From Prorocentrum cordatum (taxonomy: Eukaryota; Sar; Dinophyceae; Prorocentrales; Prorocentraceae): a stretch of 64,000 nt of DNA. Each line of letters begins with the position of its first letter. Position 1 is the first letter of the stretch. Below, in pieces: positions 42,816-53,047 of the stretch. Both the position numbers and the translations under genes were made by a program. Where the stretch lies: NCBI GenBank assembly GCA_963575745.1, contig CAUYUJ010000359.1, positions 118,133-182,132 of the forward strand, written 5' to 3'. The notes under the pieces were generated by a model. The model worked only from the letters and a program-made list of their open reading frames with translations, was not told the origin of the DNA and did not search any database.

Positions 42816-45197
42816 AACCATCCTGTGGTGTTGGGTCCTCGTTCCCAACCATCTTGTGGTGTAAGGTCCTCGTTTTGAAGAGACGGTCCCAGCGTTCTCC
42901 TCCTCTTCTTCCTCCTCCCCCTCCTCTCTACCGTCCGCATGCGTCCCGCACACCCAACACAGCGTTTCGTAACCCTCCTCCCCTCCCCACCCAGTACAGC
43001 GCTTCGTGGCCCCATAGGGAGCCCCACCGAAGTTCCCAGTGATACCGTCCGCATGCGTCCCGCACACCCAGTACAGCGCTTCGTGGCCCCATAGGGAGCT
43101 CCACCACCCACCCAGTACAGCGCTTCGTGGCCCCATAAGGAGCTCCACCGATGGTCTCAGTGCTACCGTCCGCATGCGTCCCGCACACCCAGTACAGCGT
43201 TTCGTGGCCCTCCTCCCCCTCCTCCCTGCGCTTCACCCACCCACTACAGCGCTTCTTGGCCCCATAGGGAGCCCCACCGAAGGTCCCAGTGCTACCGTCC
43301 GCATGCGTCCCGCACACCCAGTACAGCGTTCCGTGGCCCTACAGGGAGCTCCACCGAAGGTCCCAGTGCTACCGTCCGCATGCGTCCCGCACACCCAGTA
43401 CAGCGTTTCGTGGCCCTCCTCCCCTCCTCCCTGCGTTTCACCCACCCACTACAGCGCTTCGTGGCCCCATAGGGAGCCGCATGCGCCCCGCACACCCAGT
43501 ACACCGCTTCGTGGCCCCATAGGGAGCTCCACCGATGGTCTCAGTGCTACCGTCCGCATGCGCCCCGCAAGCCCAGTACAGCGTTTCGTGGCCCTCCTCC
43601 CCCTCCTCCCTGCGTTTCACCCACCCACTACAGCGCTTCGTGGCCCCATAGGGAGCCCCACCGAAGGTCCCAGTGCTACGTCCCACCCAGTACATCACTT
43701 CGTGGCCCCATAGGGAGCCCCACCACACACAGTACAGCGTTTCGTGGCCTCCCTCCCCCTCCTCCTTGCGTTTCACACATCCACTACAACGTTTCGTGGC
43801 CCCATAAGGAGCCCCCCCCGAAGGTCCTAGCGCTACCGTCCGCATGTGTTCCGCACACCCAGTACAGCGTTTCGTGGCCCTCCTCCCCCTCATCCCTGCG
43901 TTTCGCCCACCCAGTACAGCGCTTCGTGGCCCCATAGGGGGGCCCCGCCGAATGTCCCAGTGCTACCGCCCGCATGCGTCCCGCACACCCACTACAGCGT
44001 TTCGTGGCCCCATAGGGAGCCCCACCGAAGGTCCCAGTGCTACCGTCCGCATGCGTCCCGCACACCCAGTACAGCGTTTCGGGGCTCTCCTCCCCCTCCT
44101 CCATGCGTTCCACCCACCCAGTACAGCACTTCGTGGCCCCATAGGGGGCCCACCGAAGGTCCCAGTGCTACCGCCCGCATGCGTCCCGCACACCCTGTGC
44201 AGCGCTTCTTGGCCCCATAGGGAGCTTTACCGAAGGTCCCAGCGCTACCGTCCGCATGCGTCCCGCACACCCAGTACAGCGTTTCGGGGCCCTCCTCCCC
44301 CTCCTCCTTGCGTTCCACCCACCCAGTACACCGTTTCGTGGCCCCATAGGGAGCCCCACCGAAGGTCCCAAAGCTACCGTCCGCATGCGTCCCGCACACC
44401 CAATACAGCGCTTCGTGGCCATAGAGAACTCCACCGACGGTCCCAGTGCTACCGTCCGCATCCGTCCCGCACACCCAGTAAAGCGTTTCGTGGCCCTCCT
44501 CCCCCTCCTCCCTGCGTTTCACACATCCAGTACAGCGCTTCGTGGCCCCATAGGGAGCCCCACCGAAGGTCCCAGTGCTACCGTCCGCAGGCGTCCCGCA
44601 TACCCAGTACAGCGCTTCGTGGCCCCATAGGGAGCCCCACCGAAGGTCCCAGCGCTACCGTCCGCATGCGCCCCGCACACCCAGTACAGCGCTTCGTGGC
44701 CTCATAGGGAGCTCCAACGAAGGCTCCAGTGCCCCCGTCCGCATGCGTCCCGGAAGCTCAATTTGGCATTGTCACCCACCCAGTGCAACGTTTCGTGGCC
44801 CCAAAGGGGTTCCACCCAAGGCCCCAGTGCCCCCGTCCGTATGCGTCCCCGAAGCTCAATTTGGCATTTTCACCCACCCAGTGCAGCGCTTCGTGGCCCC
44901 ATAGGGAGCTCCACCGAAGCCCCCAGTGAGACCGTCCGCATGCGCCCCGGAAACCCAATTTGGCATTTTCACTCACTCAGTAGAGCGCTTCGTGGCCCCA
45001 TAGGGAGCTCCACCGAAACCCTCAGTGGGACCGCCCGCATGTGCCCCGGAAATCCAATTCGACACACACCCCACACAATACAGCGTTCCCCCCCGCCCAG
45101 TGCAGCGCTTCGTGGCCTCATAGGGATCTTCACCGACGCAGATATTCACAATTACGGTACCCACAACTGCATCTGGTCGGGACCTTCTCCAGAATAA
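42816..45197 (-). repeat. Inverted satellite block 2
   Basis: It opens with two tandem copies of the flanking module (42816 and 42846; CCAACCATCYTGTGGTGT), followed by about 25 monomers of 77-bp and shorter types, then the CAATTTGGCATTTTC-bearing monomers, and closes at 45136-45197 with the ATTACGGTACCCACAAC terminus. Confidence 0.85.
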
Positions 45198-47178
45198 TTT
45201 TAAAATAACGACCCCGCGGGTCGTAAGCCCTCGTCGTCGGTCTCTGCTGATTGAGAGTTGTGCTTCTCTCCTTTTCCATCGCTCCGCTTTGTCCGTCACC
45301 CGAACTCGGCGCGCTCTTCTATCTGGGTCCGTCCTCCTCCCCCTCCTCCCTCCCCCAGCACCATCATCATCATCACCCGTTTCAGCACACCCCTCACACG
45401 TTTCGCGGCCCCACAGGGAGCCCCACCAGAGGTCCCAGTGCTACCGTCCGCATGCGTCCCGCACACTCAGTACAGCGTGTCGTGGCCCTCCTTCCCCTCC
45501 TCCCTGCGTTTCACCCACCCACTACAGCGCTTCGTGGCCCCATAGGGAGCCCCACCGAAGGTCCCAATGCTACCGTCCGCATGCGTCCCGCACACCCAGT
45601 ACAGCGCTTCGTGGCCCCAGAGGGAGCCCCACCGAAGGTCCCAGTGCTACCGTCCGCATGCGCCCCGCACACCCAGTACAGAGCGCTTCGTGGCCCCATA
45701 GGGAGCCCCACCGAAAGTCCCAGCGCTACCGTCCGCACGCGTCCCGCACACTCAGTACAGCGTGTCGTGGCCCTCCTCCCCTTCCTCCCTGGGTTTCACA
45801 CATCCAGTACAGCGCTTCGTGGCCCCATAGGGAGCCCCACCGAAGGTACCAGTGCTACCATCCGCATGCGTCCCGCGCACCCAGTACAGCGCTTCGTGAC
45901 CCCATAGGGAGCCCCACCGAAGGTCCCAGTGCTACCGTCCGCATGCGCCCCGCACACCCAGTACAGCGTTTCGTGACCCTCCTCCCCTTCCTCCCTGCGT
46001 TTCACCCACCCAGTACAGCGCTTCGTGGCCCCATAGGGAACCACACTGAAGGTCCCAGTACTATCGTCCGCCTGCGTCCCGCACACCCAGTACAGCGCTT
46101 CGTGGCCCCATAGGGAGCCCCACCGAAGGTCCCAGTGCTACCGTCCGCATGCGTCCCGCACACCCGATACAGCGCTTCGTGGCCCCATAAGGAGCTCCAC
46201 CGCAGGTCCCAAAGCTAGCGTCCGCATGCGTCCCGCACACCCAGTACAGCGTTTGGTGGCCCTCCTCCCCCTCCTCCCTGGGTTTCACACATCCAGTACA
46301 GCGTTTCGTGGCCCCATAGGGAGCCCCACCGAAGGTCCCAGTGCTACCGTCCGCATGCGTCCCGCACACCCAGTACATCACTTCGTGGCCCCATAGGGAG
46401 CCCCACCGAAAGTGCCAGTGCTAACGTCCGCACGCGCCCCGCACACCCAGTACAGCGTGTCGTGGCCCTCCTCCCGCTCCTCCTTGCGTTTCGCCCACCC
46501 AGTACAACGTTTCGTGGCCCCATAGTGAGCCCCACCGAAGGTCCCAGTGCTACTGTCCGCATGCGTCCCGCACGCCCAGTACAGAGCGCTTCGTGGCCCC
46601 ATAGGGAGCCCCACCGAAGGTCCCAGCGCTACCGCCCGCACGCGTCCCGCACACCCAGTACAACGTTTCATGGCCCCATAGTGAGCTCCACCGAAGGCCG
46701 CAGTGCCCCCGCCCGTGTGCGTCCCGGAAGCCCAATTTGGCATTTTCACCCACCCAGTGCAGCGTTTCGTGGCCCCATAGGGGGCTCTATCCAAGGCCCC
46801 AGTGCCACCGTCCGCATGCGTCCGGGAAATGTAATTTGGCATGTTCACCCGCGCAGTGCAGCGCTTCGTGACCCCATAGGGGGTTCCACCGAAGCCGCCA
46901 GTGGGACCGTCCGCATGCGTCCCGGAAACCCAATTTGGCATTTTCACTCACTCAGTAGAGCGCTTCGTGGCCCCATAGGGAGCTCCACCGAAGCCCTCAG
47001 TGGGACCGTCCGCATGCGTCCCAGAAACCCAAGTCGGCACACCACCCACACAGTACAGCGTTCCCCCCCGCCCAGCGCAGACTTTCGTGGCCCCATAGGG
47101 AGCTTCACCGACGCAGATATTCACAATTACGGTACCCACAACTGCATATGGTTGGGACCTTCGCCAGGATAATTGTCA
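45198..47178 (-). repeat. Inverted satellite block 3
   Basis: After about 180 bp of unrelated sequence the array resumes at about 45385 with the same monomers. It again ends with CAATTTGGCATTTTC-type monomers and the ATTACGGTACCCACAAC..TTCGCCAGGATAATTG terminus (47116-47178). The opening differs from blocks 1 and 2: no 42-bp module is seen. Confidence 0.85.
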
Positions 47179-47199
47179 CAGCGCGAGGGAGTCTGGGGA

Positions 47200-47288
47200 G
47201 ATGGGGGGAGGGGGGGCGGAGGAGGACGAGGAGGAGGAGGAGAGGAGGAGGAGGAGGAGGAGGAGGAGGAGGAGGAGGAGGAGGAGGA

Positions 47289-47320
<32 letters not shown>

Positions 47321-47880
47321 GAGGAGGAGGAGGAGGAGGAGGAGGAGGAGGAGGAGGAGGAGGAGGAGGAGGAGGAGGAGGAGGAGGAGGAGGAGGAGGA
47401 GGAGGAGGAGGAGGAGGAGGAGGAGGAGGAGGAGGAGGAGGAGGAGGAGGAGGAGGAGGAGGAGGAGGAGGAGGAGGAGGAGGAGGAGGAGGAGGAGGAG
47501 GAGGAGGAGGAGAGGAGGAGGAGGAGGAGGAGGAGGAGGAGGAGGAGGAGGAGGAGGAGGAGGAGGAGGAGGAGGAGGAGGAGGAGGAGGAGGAGGAGGA
47601 GGAGGAGGAGGAGGAGGAGGAGGAGGAGGAGGAGGAGGAGGAGGAGGAGGAGGAGAGGAGGAGGAGGAGGAGGAGGAGGAGGAGGAGGAGGAGAGGAGGA
47701 GGAGGAGGAGGAGGAGGAGGAGGAGGAGGAGGAGGAGGAGGAGGAGGAGGAGGAGGAGGAGGAGGGGAGAGGAGGAGGAGGTGGAGGAGGAGGAGGAGAA
47801 GGAGGAGGAGGAGGAGGAGGAGGAGTAGGAGGAGGAAGCAGGAGGAGAAGCAGGAGGAGAAGCAGGAGGTGAGGAAGAAG
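47200..47880 (+). repeat. 600-bp GGA microsatellite
   Basis: More than 150 nearly perfect GGA units with a handful of GAGAGGA slips, starting 20 bp after the last satellite block. It ends in GGAGAAGCA variants. Long poly-Glu/Gly/Arg or Pro/Leu/Ser frames on both strands are artefacts. Such polypurine runs can form triplex DNA. Confidence 0.97.
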
Positions 47881-48112
47881 GGGGCCTGGGGAGATGTGAG
47901 GGAGGGAGGGAGGAGGCCTGCTCCGGAGAAGCAGAACCGCCCGGCCCGGCTCGGCGATGCCTCCGGCGGGAGCGGGGAAGAGGCGTGCGGTGGGGCAGGG
48001 GTATGGGGGGCGGCCCAGAGGACGCGGGCGGTGCGGCCGGCGGCGACGCCAGCGGCACGGGCGGCACGGGCGACGAGTTCTGAGGACGCATGCTGCACGG
48101 ATCAGGGGTTCG

Positions 48113-48259
48113 GTCGGACATATCCTTCTACAGGAGGGATGTTCAAAGTAGTCAAACAAATAGTATGGGGTCGATGTTTTGATTATTGTTGACTATGCTT
48201 GCGTATTTTTGGGTCTGAAATTATCATCCAACGTCCGCCTGTAGGAGGACATGCCCGAC
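48113..48259. mobile_element. MITE family B, complete copy
   Basis: A 147-bp element with ends GTCGGACATATCCTTCTACA and TGTAGGAGGACATGCCCGAC (inverted). Its internal AATAGTATGGGGTCGATG matches the copies at 9931 and 10435. It lies 49 bp left of a foldback family D copy. Confidence 0.85.
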
Positions 48260-48307
48260 CTGATATCAGGGGGGAGGGAGAGAGTCGGGGAAAAGACAGC
48301 GACCTGA

Positions 48308-48475
48308 GCATAAACGCTCGGAGGGCCGCGCGGATGTCTCAGGATGTCTTGGATCGGCGCCGGGCCTCTCCCTGGCGGCGCCTCCCCTGGCGCACGTCGC
48401 GCTCCAGGGAGGGGGGCCCAGTGCCGATCCAAGACATCCGCTCGGACATCAGAGAGCTGGTGTTTACGTGTTGTG
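48308..48475. mobile_element. Foldback element family D, copy 2
   Basis: Arms contain CTCGGAGGGCCGCGCGGATG, GTCTTGGATCGGCGCCGGG and, inverted, CAGTGCCGATCCAAGACATC and GCTCGGACATCAGAGAGC. The centre is GGCGGCGCC..TGGCGC. Arm similarity is lower than in the 18913 copy, but order and loop match. Confidence 0.75.
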
Positions 48476-49140
48476 CGTTTCCCGAGGAGGAGGGGGCGGA
48501 CGGGAAGGGCAGGGGAGGGGGAGGAGGAGCGGGAGGGGAGGGGATATCGACGACGGAAGGCGGAGGATGAGGAGCATCTTGGATGTTGGTTATGGCGCAC
48601 CAGAAATCCGGCGGGAGGAGGAGGAGGACGACGACGACGGGCAGGGGAAGGAGGCGGAGAAGAAGGGGAATGAGCGGGAGGGAAGGGAGCTGCAGCCAGA
48701 GGAAAATGATGAGGAGGAGTGCGTTGGGGGAGAAGAAGGTGGGGCAGATGAAGGGGGGGAATGGGTAAGTAGGATGATGGTAGGAGGACGAGGAGGAGGA
48801 GCAGGAGGAGGAGCAGGAGGTGTGGACAAGTGTGACGGAGGAGTGGGAGTGAGGAAAAGTGTGACGCAGGAGTGAGAGGAGGCGGAGAAGGAGGAGGTGG
48901 CAGAGGAGGAGGAAGGGAGAGACGAGGAGCAGCAGGGGATGGAGCAGGAGGAGGAGGAGGAGGAGGAGGAGGAGGAGGAGGAGGAGGGGGAGGAGCAGGT
49001 GGTGGTCCCCCTTGGGGAAGAGGAAGAACGGATGAGGGAGCCAGACGAGGAGGGAGCACGGGAGAAGAATCAGAGTGGATGGAGCATGAGAAGGCCGATG
49101 AGACGGTGGAGAGTGCGAGGCAGGGTTGAATGAACAGAGA
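48476..49140 (+). repeat. GGA/GGAGGA purine-rich region
   Basis: Loosely repetitive purine sequence with pure GGA at 48945-48990. No protein is supported. Confidence 0.75.
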
Positions 49141-49355
49141 ACGGGTTGCATTGTTCTTTCTGGACGTTGTCTCGCATTTCTTTCCAGATTCGCAAGATGA
49201 TTGAGCAGATCGACGTCTGATCTCACGAATTCCTTTACAGTTTTCGTGCTCGGGCAGGTTATCATTTTTCAAATAGCTTAAGTCATCCCCAGAAGGAGTC
49301 AGAGTTTGTGACGATCGTGAGAATTCTTTAGTGGCCGTCGGCCCAACCAGCAACC

Positions 49356-49870
49356 GTGGCTGGGCTGTGGGTCTGGAGCCTCCTGGGTGAATGTGAGGGT
49401 TTCTTGGAATGCCTATCAGGGGCCTCTTGGAGGGCTCTTAGGTCCATATGGGACGCTTTGGGGGGGCCTCTTGGGGTCTCTTGGGGGCTTGAGGGCGTCT
49501 TGGAGGCCTCTTGGGGGTGCCTTGGGGGGCGTTTGGAGCATCTTGGGGGGAAAGGCCATCTTGGGGCCCTCTCGGGGGGCAGCGTCCGCCGTCTTGTGGC
49601 GACCTTGGGGGTCATTTGGGCAGTCTCAGAAACTGTCAAGACAAAGGCGCGTGCGCTTAAGCCATACGCTTCCCAAAGGTAATGAGACGAGCTTTGCCTA
49701 TTGATGTCTTCTCGGTAATCCTCTGGGAACACTTTTAGGTCATCTTGGGAGCCTCGTGGACCATCTTGAAGCCATCATGGGTCGTTGTGGGGCTACTCTG
49801 GGCCGTCTCGGCGCTCTCTTCGACTGTCGTGGCGCTCTGTCTGGGCCTTTTTTGAGGGTTGGTGCAGGCT
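49356..49870 (+). repeat. CTTGGGGCC-type degenerate repeat region
   Basis: CCTCTTGGAGG, CCTCTTGGGG and CATCTTGGGG words recur every 12-20 bp, as at 28320-28975. This is non-coding. The stretches 49141-49355 and 49871-50190 show nothing recognisable. Confidence 0.6.
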
Positions 49871-50190
49871 CCAGAGGCCTGGGGGGTGCGTTGGCGAGCT
49901 CGTACCCCCCCCCAAAACGGCATTTTGGATTCCAGTGGAGGGGGAAAGGTGGAGGGGGCCAGCCAAATGCCTCACACGCCCTTTCACCCTTGGCAAGCAA
50001 GCGGGGGTCGGCAGATCACGATCCCCATAGTTCGACATCTGCCCTCTTCGTTGTTTCGTTCACCCCCTGCCCTCATCCATCACCTGTCATCCATTTCGTT
50101 CCTTCTGTTTCTGAAGGCACAAGATTTCATGACTTGCTTAGCTTCGCTTGAGGTTGAAGACGCAGCCGTTGGATACATAGACGCGCCGAG

Positions 50191-50205
50191 GAAACCGGCA
50201 CCCAA
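50191..50205 (+). repeat. 5' target-site duplication of the bestrophin retrogene
   Basis: GAAACCGGCACCCAA directly precedes the leader remnant. Its partner GAAACGGCACCCACAA follows the A-run at 51777. They differ by one single-base indel and one inserted C. Confidence 0.8.
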
Positions 50206-50224
50206 CCGTAGTTGTTGGCTCAAG
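50206..50224 (+). other. Decayed spliced leader at the start of the bestrophin retrogene
   Basis: CCGTAG followed by TTGTTGGCTCAAG matches the SL (CCGTAG, then CCATTTTGGCTCAAG) with a 2-nt deletion and two substitutions. It starts exactly where the 5' target duplication ends, the position expected for the capped end of a trans-spliced mRNA. Confidence 0.85.
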
Positions 50225-50280
50225 CCGCTGCGCTCCAGACGAAGTCTCTCTGCTGGAGACTCCGCCCCTGCAGCCCGGCC

Positions 50281-51657
50281 ATGACCTCGGCGGCGATGGC
50301 GAGTCTACGATCGCCGCCAGTGGCGGGGGCGCAGCCACTGGCACCAGGGCTGGCCCAGCGGGGCCGCGTCCGGCGCCCGTCTGCTGGCAGAAGGCCGACG
50401 GTGGAGCGGATGGCGGCCCGCCTGACGCCGCTGGCTTGCCCTGCCTGGCCCGTCAGCAGGGGCACCGCGGCTCTCGTGTTGCTGGGCTGCGCGAGGATGA
50501 GGAGATGCAGACGCCGTGTCTGGGAGAACGTGGACGCCGCGGTTGCCGAGTCGGCCTCCCAGGGCGTTGGCGTTGGAGAGGGCAGCTTTTTCTCGGAGCA
50601 TCGGGAAGGGGCGTACAAGGCATGGACTCGGCATTCATCCCCGGTGCGCTACGGCAGCAATTTGACGTCTGCCGCTGTGTCGGCCACAACCCGCCGTGTG
50701 GCGCCCATCGTCTTACTGCTCTGCGTGTTCTCTGTCCTCCTGAACGAATATAACTCTCTGGCCACAAAAGATCCTACGCTCCCAGAGTTGGTGTTGCCCA
50801 TGAACCCGTTCGACCTTACCGCGCCGCTGGTCGGCTTGCTCTTAGTCTTCCGTACGGAGAGCTCTTATGCTCGGTATAAAGCTGGCGGTGAGTTGGTTCA
50901 GCAGTTGACGTCGCGGATGCGGGGGGTTGCGTGCAGGCTTTTGACTTGGAGTTACAGGTCGGTGCCGTGTGTGACCGAGGAGGTAGACGAGACGTCCAAC
51001 ATGTTGGCGCTTTACCACCAGTGGATCTTTGCTTCATACTTGCAGCCTAACGGCGTTCGGGCCACAGCAACTTCTGAGGTTTTTCAAAATGCATTCGGAC
51101 TTCCCATCGGCACAGGGCGGCCGTTGACTCCAGCAATTGCGGAGCTTGCTGTAGTTGAGCAGCTCTATAGCATGACGACCCTCAACGATCTGCAGAAGAA
51201 TCGCCTGGACGAGGAACTCTCCCAAGTGTCCGACACCCTTTCCAAGTGTGAGTACCTCATCCGCACCCCGATCCCTTTGGGATACACCCGAGCGACGACT
51301 CGCTTCCTCTTCTTGTGGTTGACACTGCTGCCGTTTGCTTTGGTTCGTAGTTTCTCGAGCTTTGGTGAGGGGTCCTGGTGGGACGGAAAGGCTCAGGTAG
51401 TCGTGCCAGCAGCCATGTTCTTCATCTCGTTTATGTTTCTAAGTCTCGAGGACGTCGCTGCGCAGATTGAGGAGCCCTTCAGAGCCCAGAGGGCGCAGCT
51501 AGAGATGTTGTCAGCCGAGTTTGTAGAGGACGTTCAGGGCATGAAGAAGTCTCTCATGCTCTCCGCCAGTGAGGGTCCGGGAGCTGCTCTGCCAAATCGA
51601 ATGACGACCAGACAGCCGAGAACGATACGCAATGAAGAGAATTATTTGAGCCGTTAG
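50281..51657 (+). CDS. Bestrophin-like (UPF0187 family) anion channel
   Basis: 458 codons from the first in-frame ATG after the leader remnant (50281). The family (bestrophin/RFP-TM, Pfam PF01062) forms chloride- or bicarbonate-conducting channels; plant and algal members act in the thylakoid membrane. Visible marks are a hydrophobic segment VAPIVLLLCVFSVLL (residues 140-155), PLVGLLLVFRTESSYARYKA (182-201, the family's R-T-x-x-S-Y-x-R box), LIRTPIPLGYTRATTRFLFL (326-345), a membrane segment to about 355, and FMFLSLEDVAAQIEEPF (384-400, the signature Gln-Ile-Glu-Glu-Pro-Phe). The first about 115 residues are Ala/Arg/Pro-rich with a hydrophobic patch near 60-72 and could be an organelle-targeting presequence; I cannot say which. 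The tail contains a charged helix. There are no introns, stops or frameshifts, so the copy may be expressed. Promoter and expression are unknown. Confidence 0.88.
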   Translation: MTSAAMASLRSPPVAGAQPLAPGLAQRGRVRRPSAGRRPTVERMAARLTPLACPAWPVSRGTAALVLLGCARMRRCRRRVWENVDAAVAESASQGVGVGEGSFFSEHREGAYKAWTRHSSPVRYGSNLTSAAVSATTRRVAPIVLLLCVFSVLLNEYNSLATKDPTLPELVLPMNPFDLTAPLVGLLLVFRTESSYARYKAGGELVQQLTSRMRGVACRLLTWSYRSVPCVTEEVDETSNMLALYHQWIFASYLQPNGVRATATSEVFQNAFGLPIGTGRPLTPAIAELAVVEQLYSMTTLNDLQKNRLDEELSQVSDTLSKCEYLIRTPIPLGYTRATTRFLFLWLTLLPFALVRSFSSFGEGSWWDGKAQVVVPAAMFFISFMFLSLEDVAAQIEEPFRAQRAQLEMLSAEFVEDVQGMKKSLMLSASEGPGAALPNRMTTRQPRTIRNEENYLSR

Positions 51658-51769
51658 ATCTGCATATGATGCCCAATGTTCGCAATCGGTTTCCTTCATT
51701 GTACTGTTGAAGCTCTACTCAGTCTTCAACTTCATTTCGACTTCAGCTCGTGCTGGATGTCCGACGCCC

Positions 51770-51792
51770 AAAAAAAGAAACGGCACCCACAA
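51770..51792 (+). repeat. A-run and 3' target-site duplication of the retrogene
   Basis: Seven A residues (51770-51776) are followed by GAAACGGCACCCACAA, the partner of GAAACCGGCACCCAA at 50191. Confidence 0.8.
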
Positions 51793-52365
51793 AGTCTGGG
51801 AGAGCCCAACGACGGCCCAAGATGGCTCCAGGACGCCCCAAAAATCAGTGCAAGTCGTGGCCCTTGTCGTTGAGGGATACTGTGGTTGGCAGCGAGGGGG
51901 GTCCAACATGTCCCTTGCGTGGGTCCCCCAAGACACCATAGTCCAAGGCAACTGCATCTAGCTGCTGCGTTAGAGCCGTTGCCCAGTTATTACCTGAACA
52001 GGCAACGGCCCAAGGGGTAACATAATTAAAGATAATCGTGGCAAATCCCGAAGGAAACCAAGCCAGAGAGCAAGTTGAAGATGAATGTGAAGATCAACTC
52101 CAGTCCTTGCCAGAGGAATAGAAGAAGCAGATGTTGATGATGATCAGCGTCTTTGCCTGGTGATGATGGTCCCCCCTCCGCCTCTTACTCCTCTTCCTGC
52201 TCTGCTCTACCTCCGACTTCCCTGGGGTAGCAGCGGCGCCGCCACCTTTGGTCCCTCCTCTGGGGCGCCGTTCTCCCCCCCCCCCACGAGGGGGACGGCG
52301 TAAGGAGATCCAACGCTAGTTTGGCACCCGGAGCGCCTGGAATGCGCAGCCCGAGAGTGCCTCGC
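51793..52365. other. No gene recognised
   Basis: Mixed sequence right of the retrogene. 52230-52320 is GC-rich with a CCCCCCCCCACGAGGGGG stretch. No coding or repeat assignment. Confidence 0.4.
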
Positions 52366-52780
52366 CTTGTCGCGCCGCGCCGCAACCACTGCCGCGCCGC
52401 GCCGCGCTTTTTTGATGGGCCAACTTTCCACCACCACCACCACTACCACATGTAGGATGAGGAGCTCCTCCTCCTCCTCCTCCTCCTCCTCCTCCCCCTC
52501 CTTCCTCCCCCTCCTCCTCATCCTCATCCTCCTCCTCCGTCGCCTCCGCCTCCTCCGTCGCCTCCGCCTCCTCCTCCGCCTCCGCCTCCGCCTCCGCCTC
52601 CTCCTTCTCCTCCTCCTCCTCCTCCTCCTCCTCCTCCTCCTCCTCGTCCTCCTCCTTCTCCTCCCCCTCCTTCACATGGTGGCGGTGGTGGAAGATGGGC
52701 ACATCATTTCTGCCATGTGGGGCGCGGAAGAGAGGGTCCGCCTGCACGCCGCGCCGCGCCGCGCCGCACGCGGTTTCCAG
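52366..52780. repeat. TCC tract inside nested inverted repeats
   Basis: The TCC tract (52467-52670, with CGCCTCC variants) is flanked by (CCA)n on the left (TTTCCACCACCACCACC, 52423) and its complement on the right (GGTGGCGGTGGTGGAAG, 52678). Further out are CCGCGCCGCGCCG runs on both sides (52372-52405 and 52748-52775). The whole block folds back on itself. Confidence 0.65.
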
Positions 52781-53047
52781 AACGTTCGCGTGCGACTCCT
52801 GCGGGGGTCCACGTCTCTGACGTTGCCCTGGCCCGAGGTCCAGAACAATTTCCCCTTGCGTAGCGACAAACGAAAAGACGGCAGGGGTTGTTTTTCCATT
52901 TTCGGCCTCTCGGGGGCTCTCGCCAGGCGTTGGGACCTCCAAAATTACGCAGGACGAGACAAAACGGCTCTGGGGAATGGGTCGAGACTTTTGGGGGCCC
53001 ACGCGGTAAAAAAACACGACGTCGGGGGTCTGGGGCCAATGCAGGCA

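Larger units (their letters stand above)
50206..51776 (+). mobile_element. Processed retrogene unit: SL, UTR, CDS, UTR, A7
   Basis: The unit carries all marks of LINE-type retroposition of a mature mRNA: leader at the 5' end, a 56-nt 5' UTR, an intron-free ORF, a 112-nt 3' UTR and seven A residues (51770-51776). Imperfect 14-15 bp direct repeats flank it. The machinery that copied it was probably a non-LTR element of this genome; that is inference. Confidence 0.8.

Noticed and set aside
41176-47172. Pro/Ser/Arg-rich or Gly/Thr-rich proteins over the inverted satellite
   Set aside because: Same argument: 77-bp monomers rotate the frame, and both strands are open.
41427-47178. CRISPR-like appearance of regularly spaced repeats
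   Set aside because: The intervals between repeated boxes are themselves repeated, not unique spacers, and the genome is eukaryotic.
47105-48192. Open frames of over 300 codons across the GGA tract
   Set aside because: Homopolymeric Gly/Glu/Arg or Pro/Leu/Ser readings of a microsatellite in nearly all frames.
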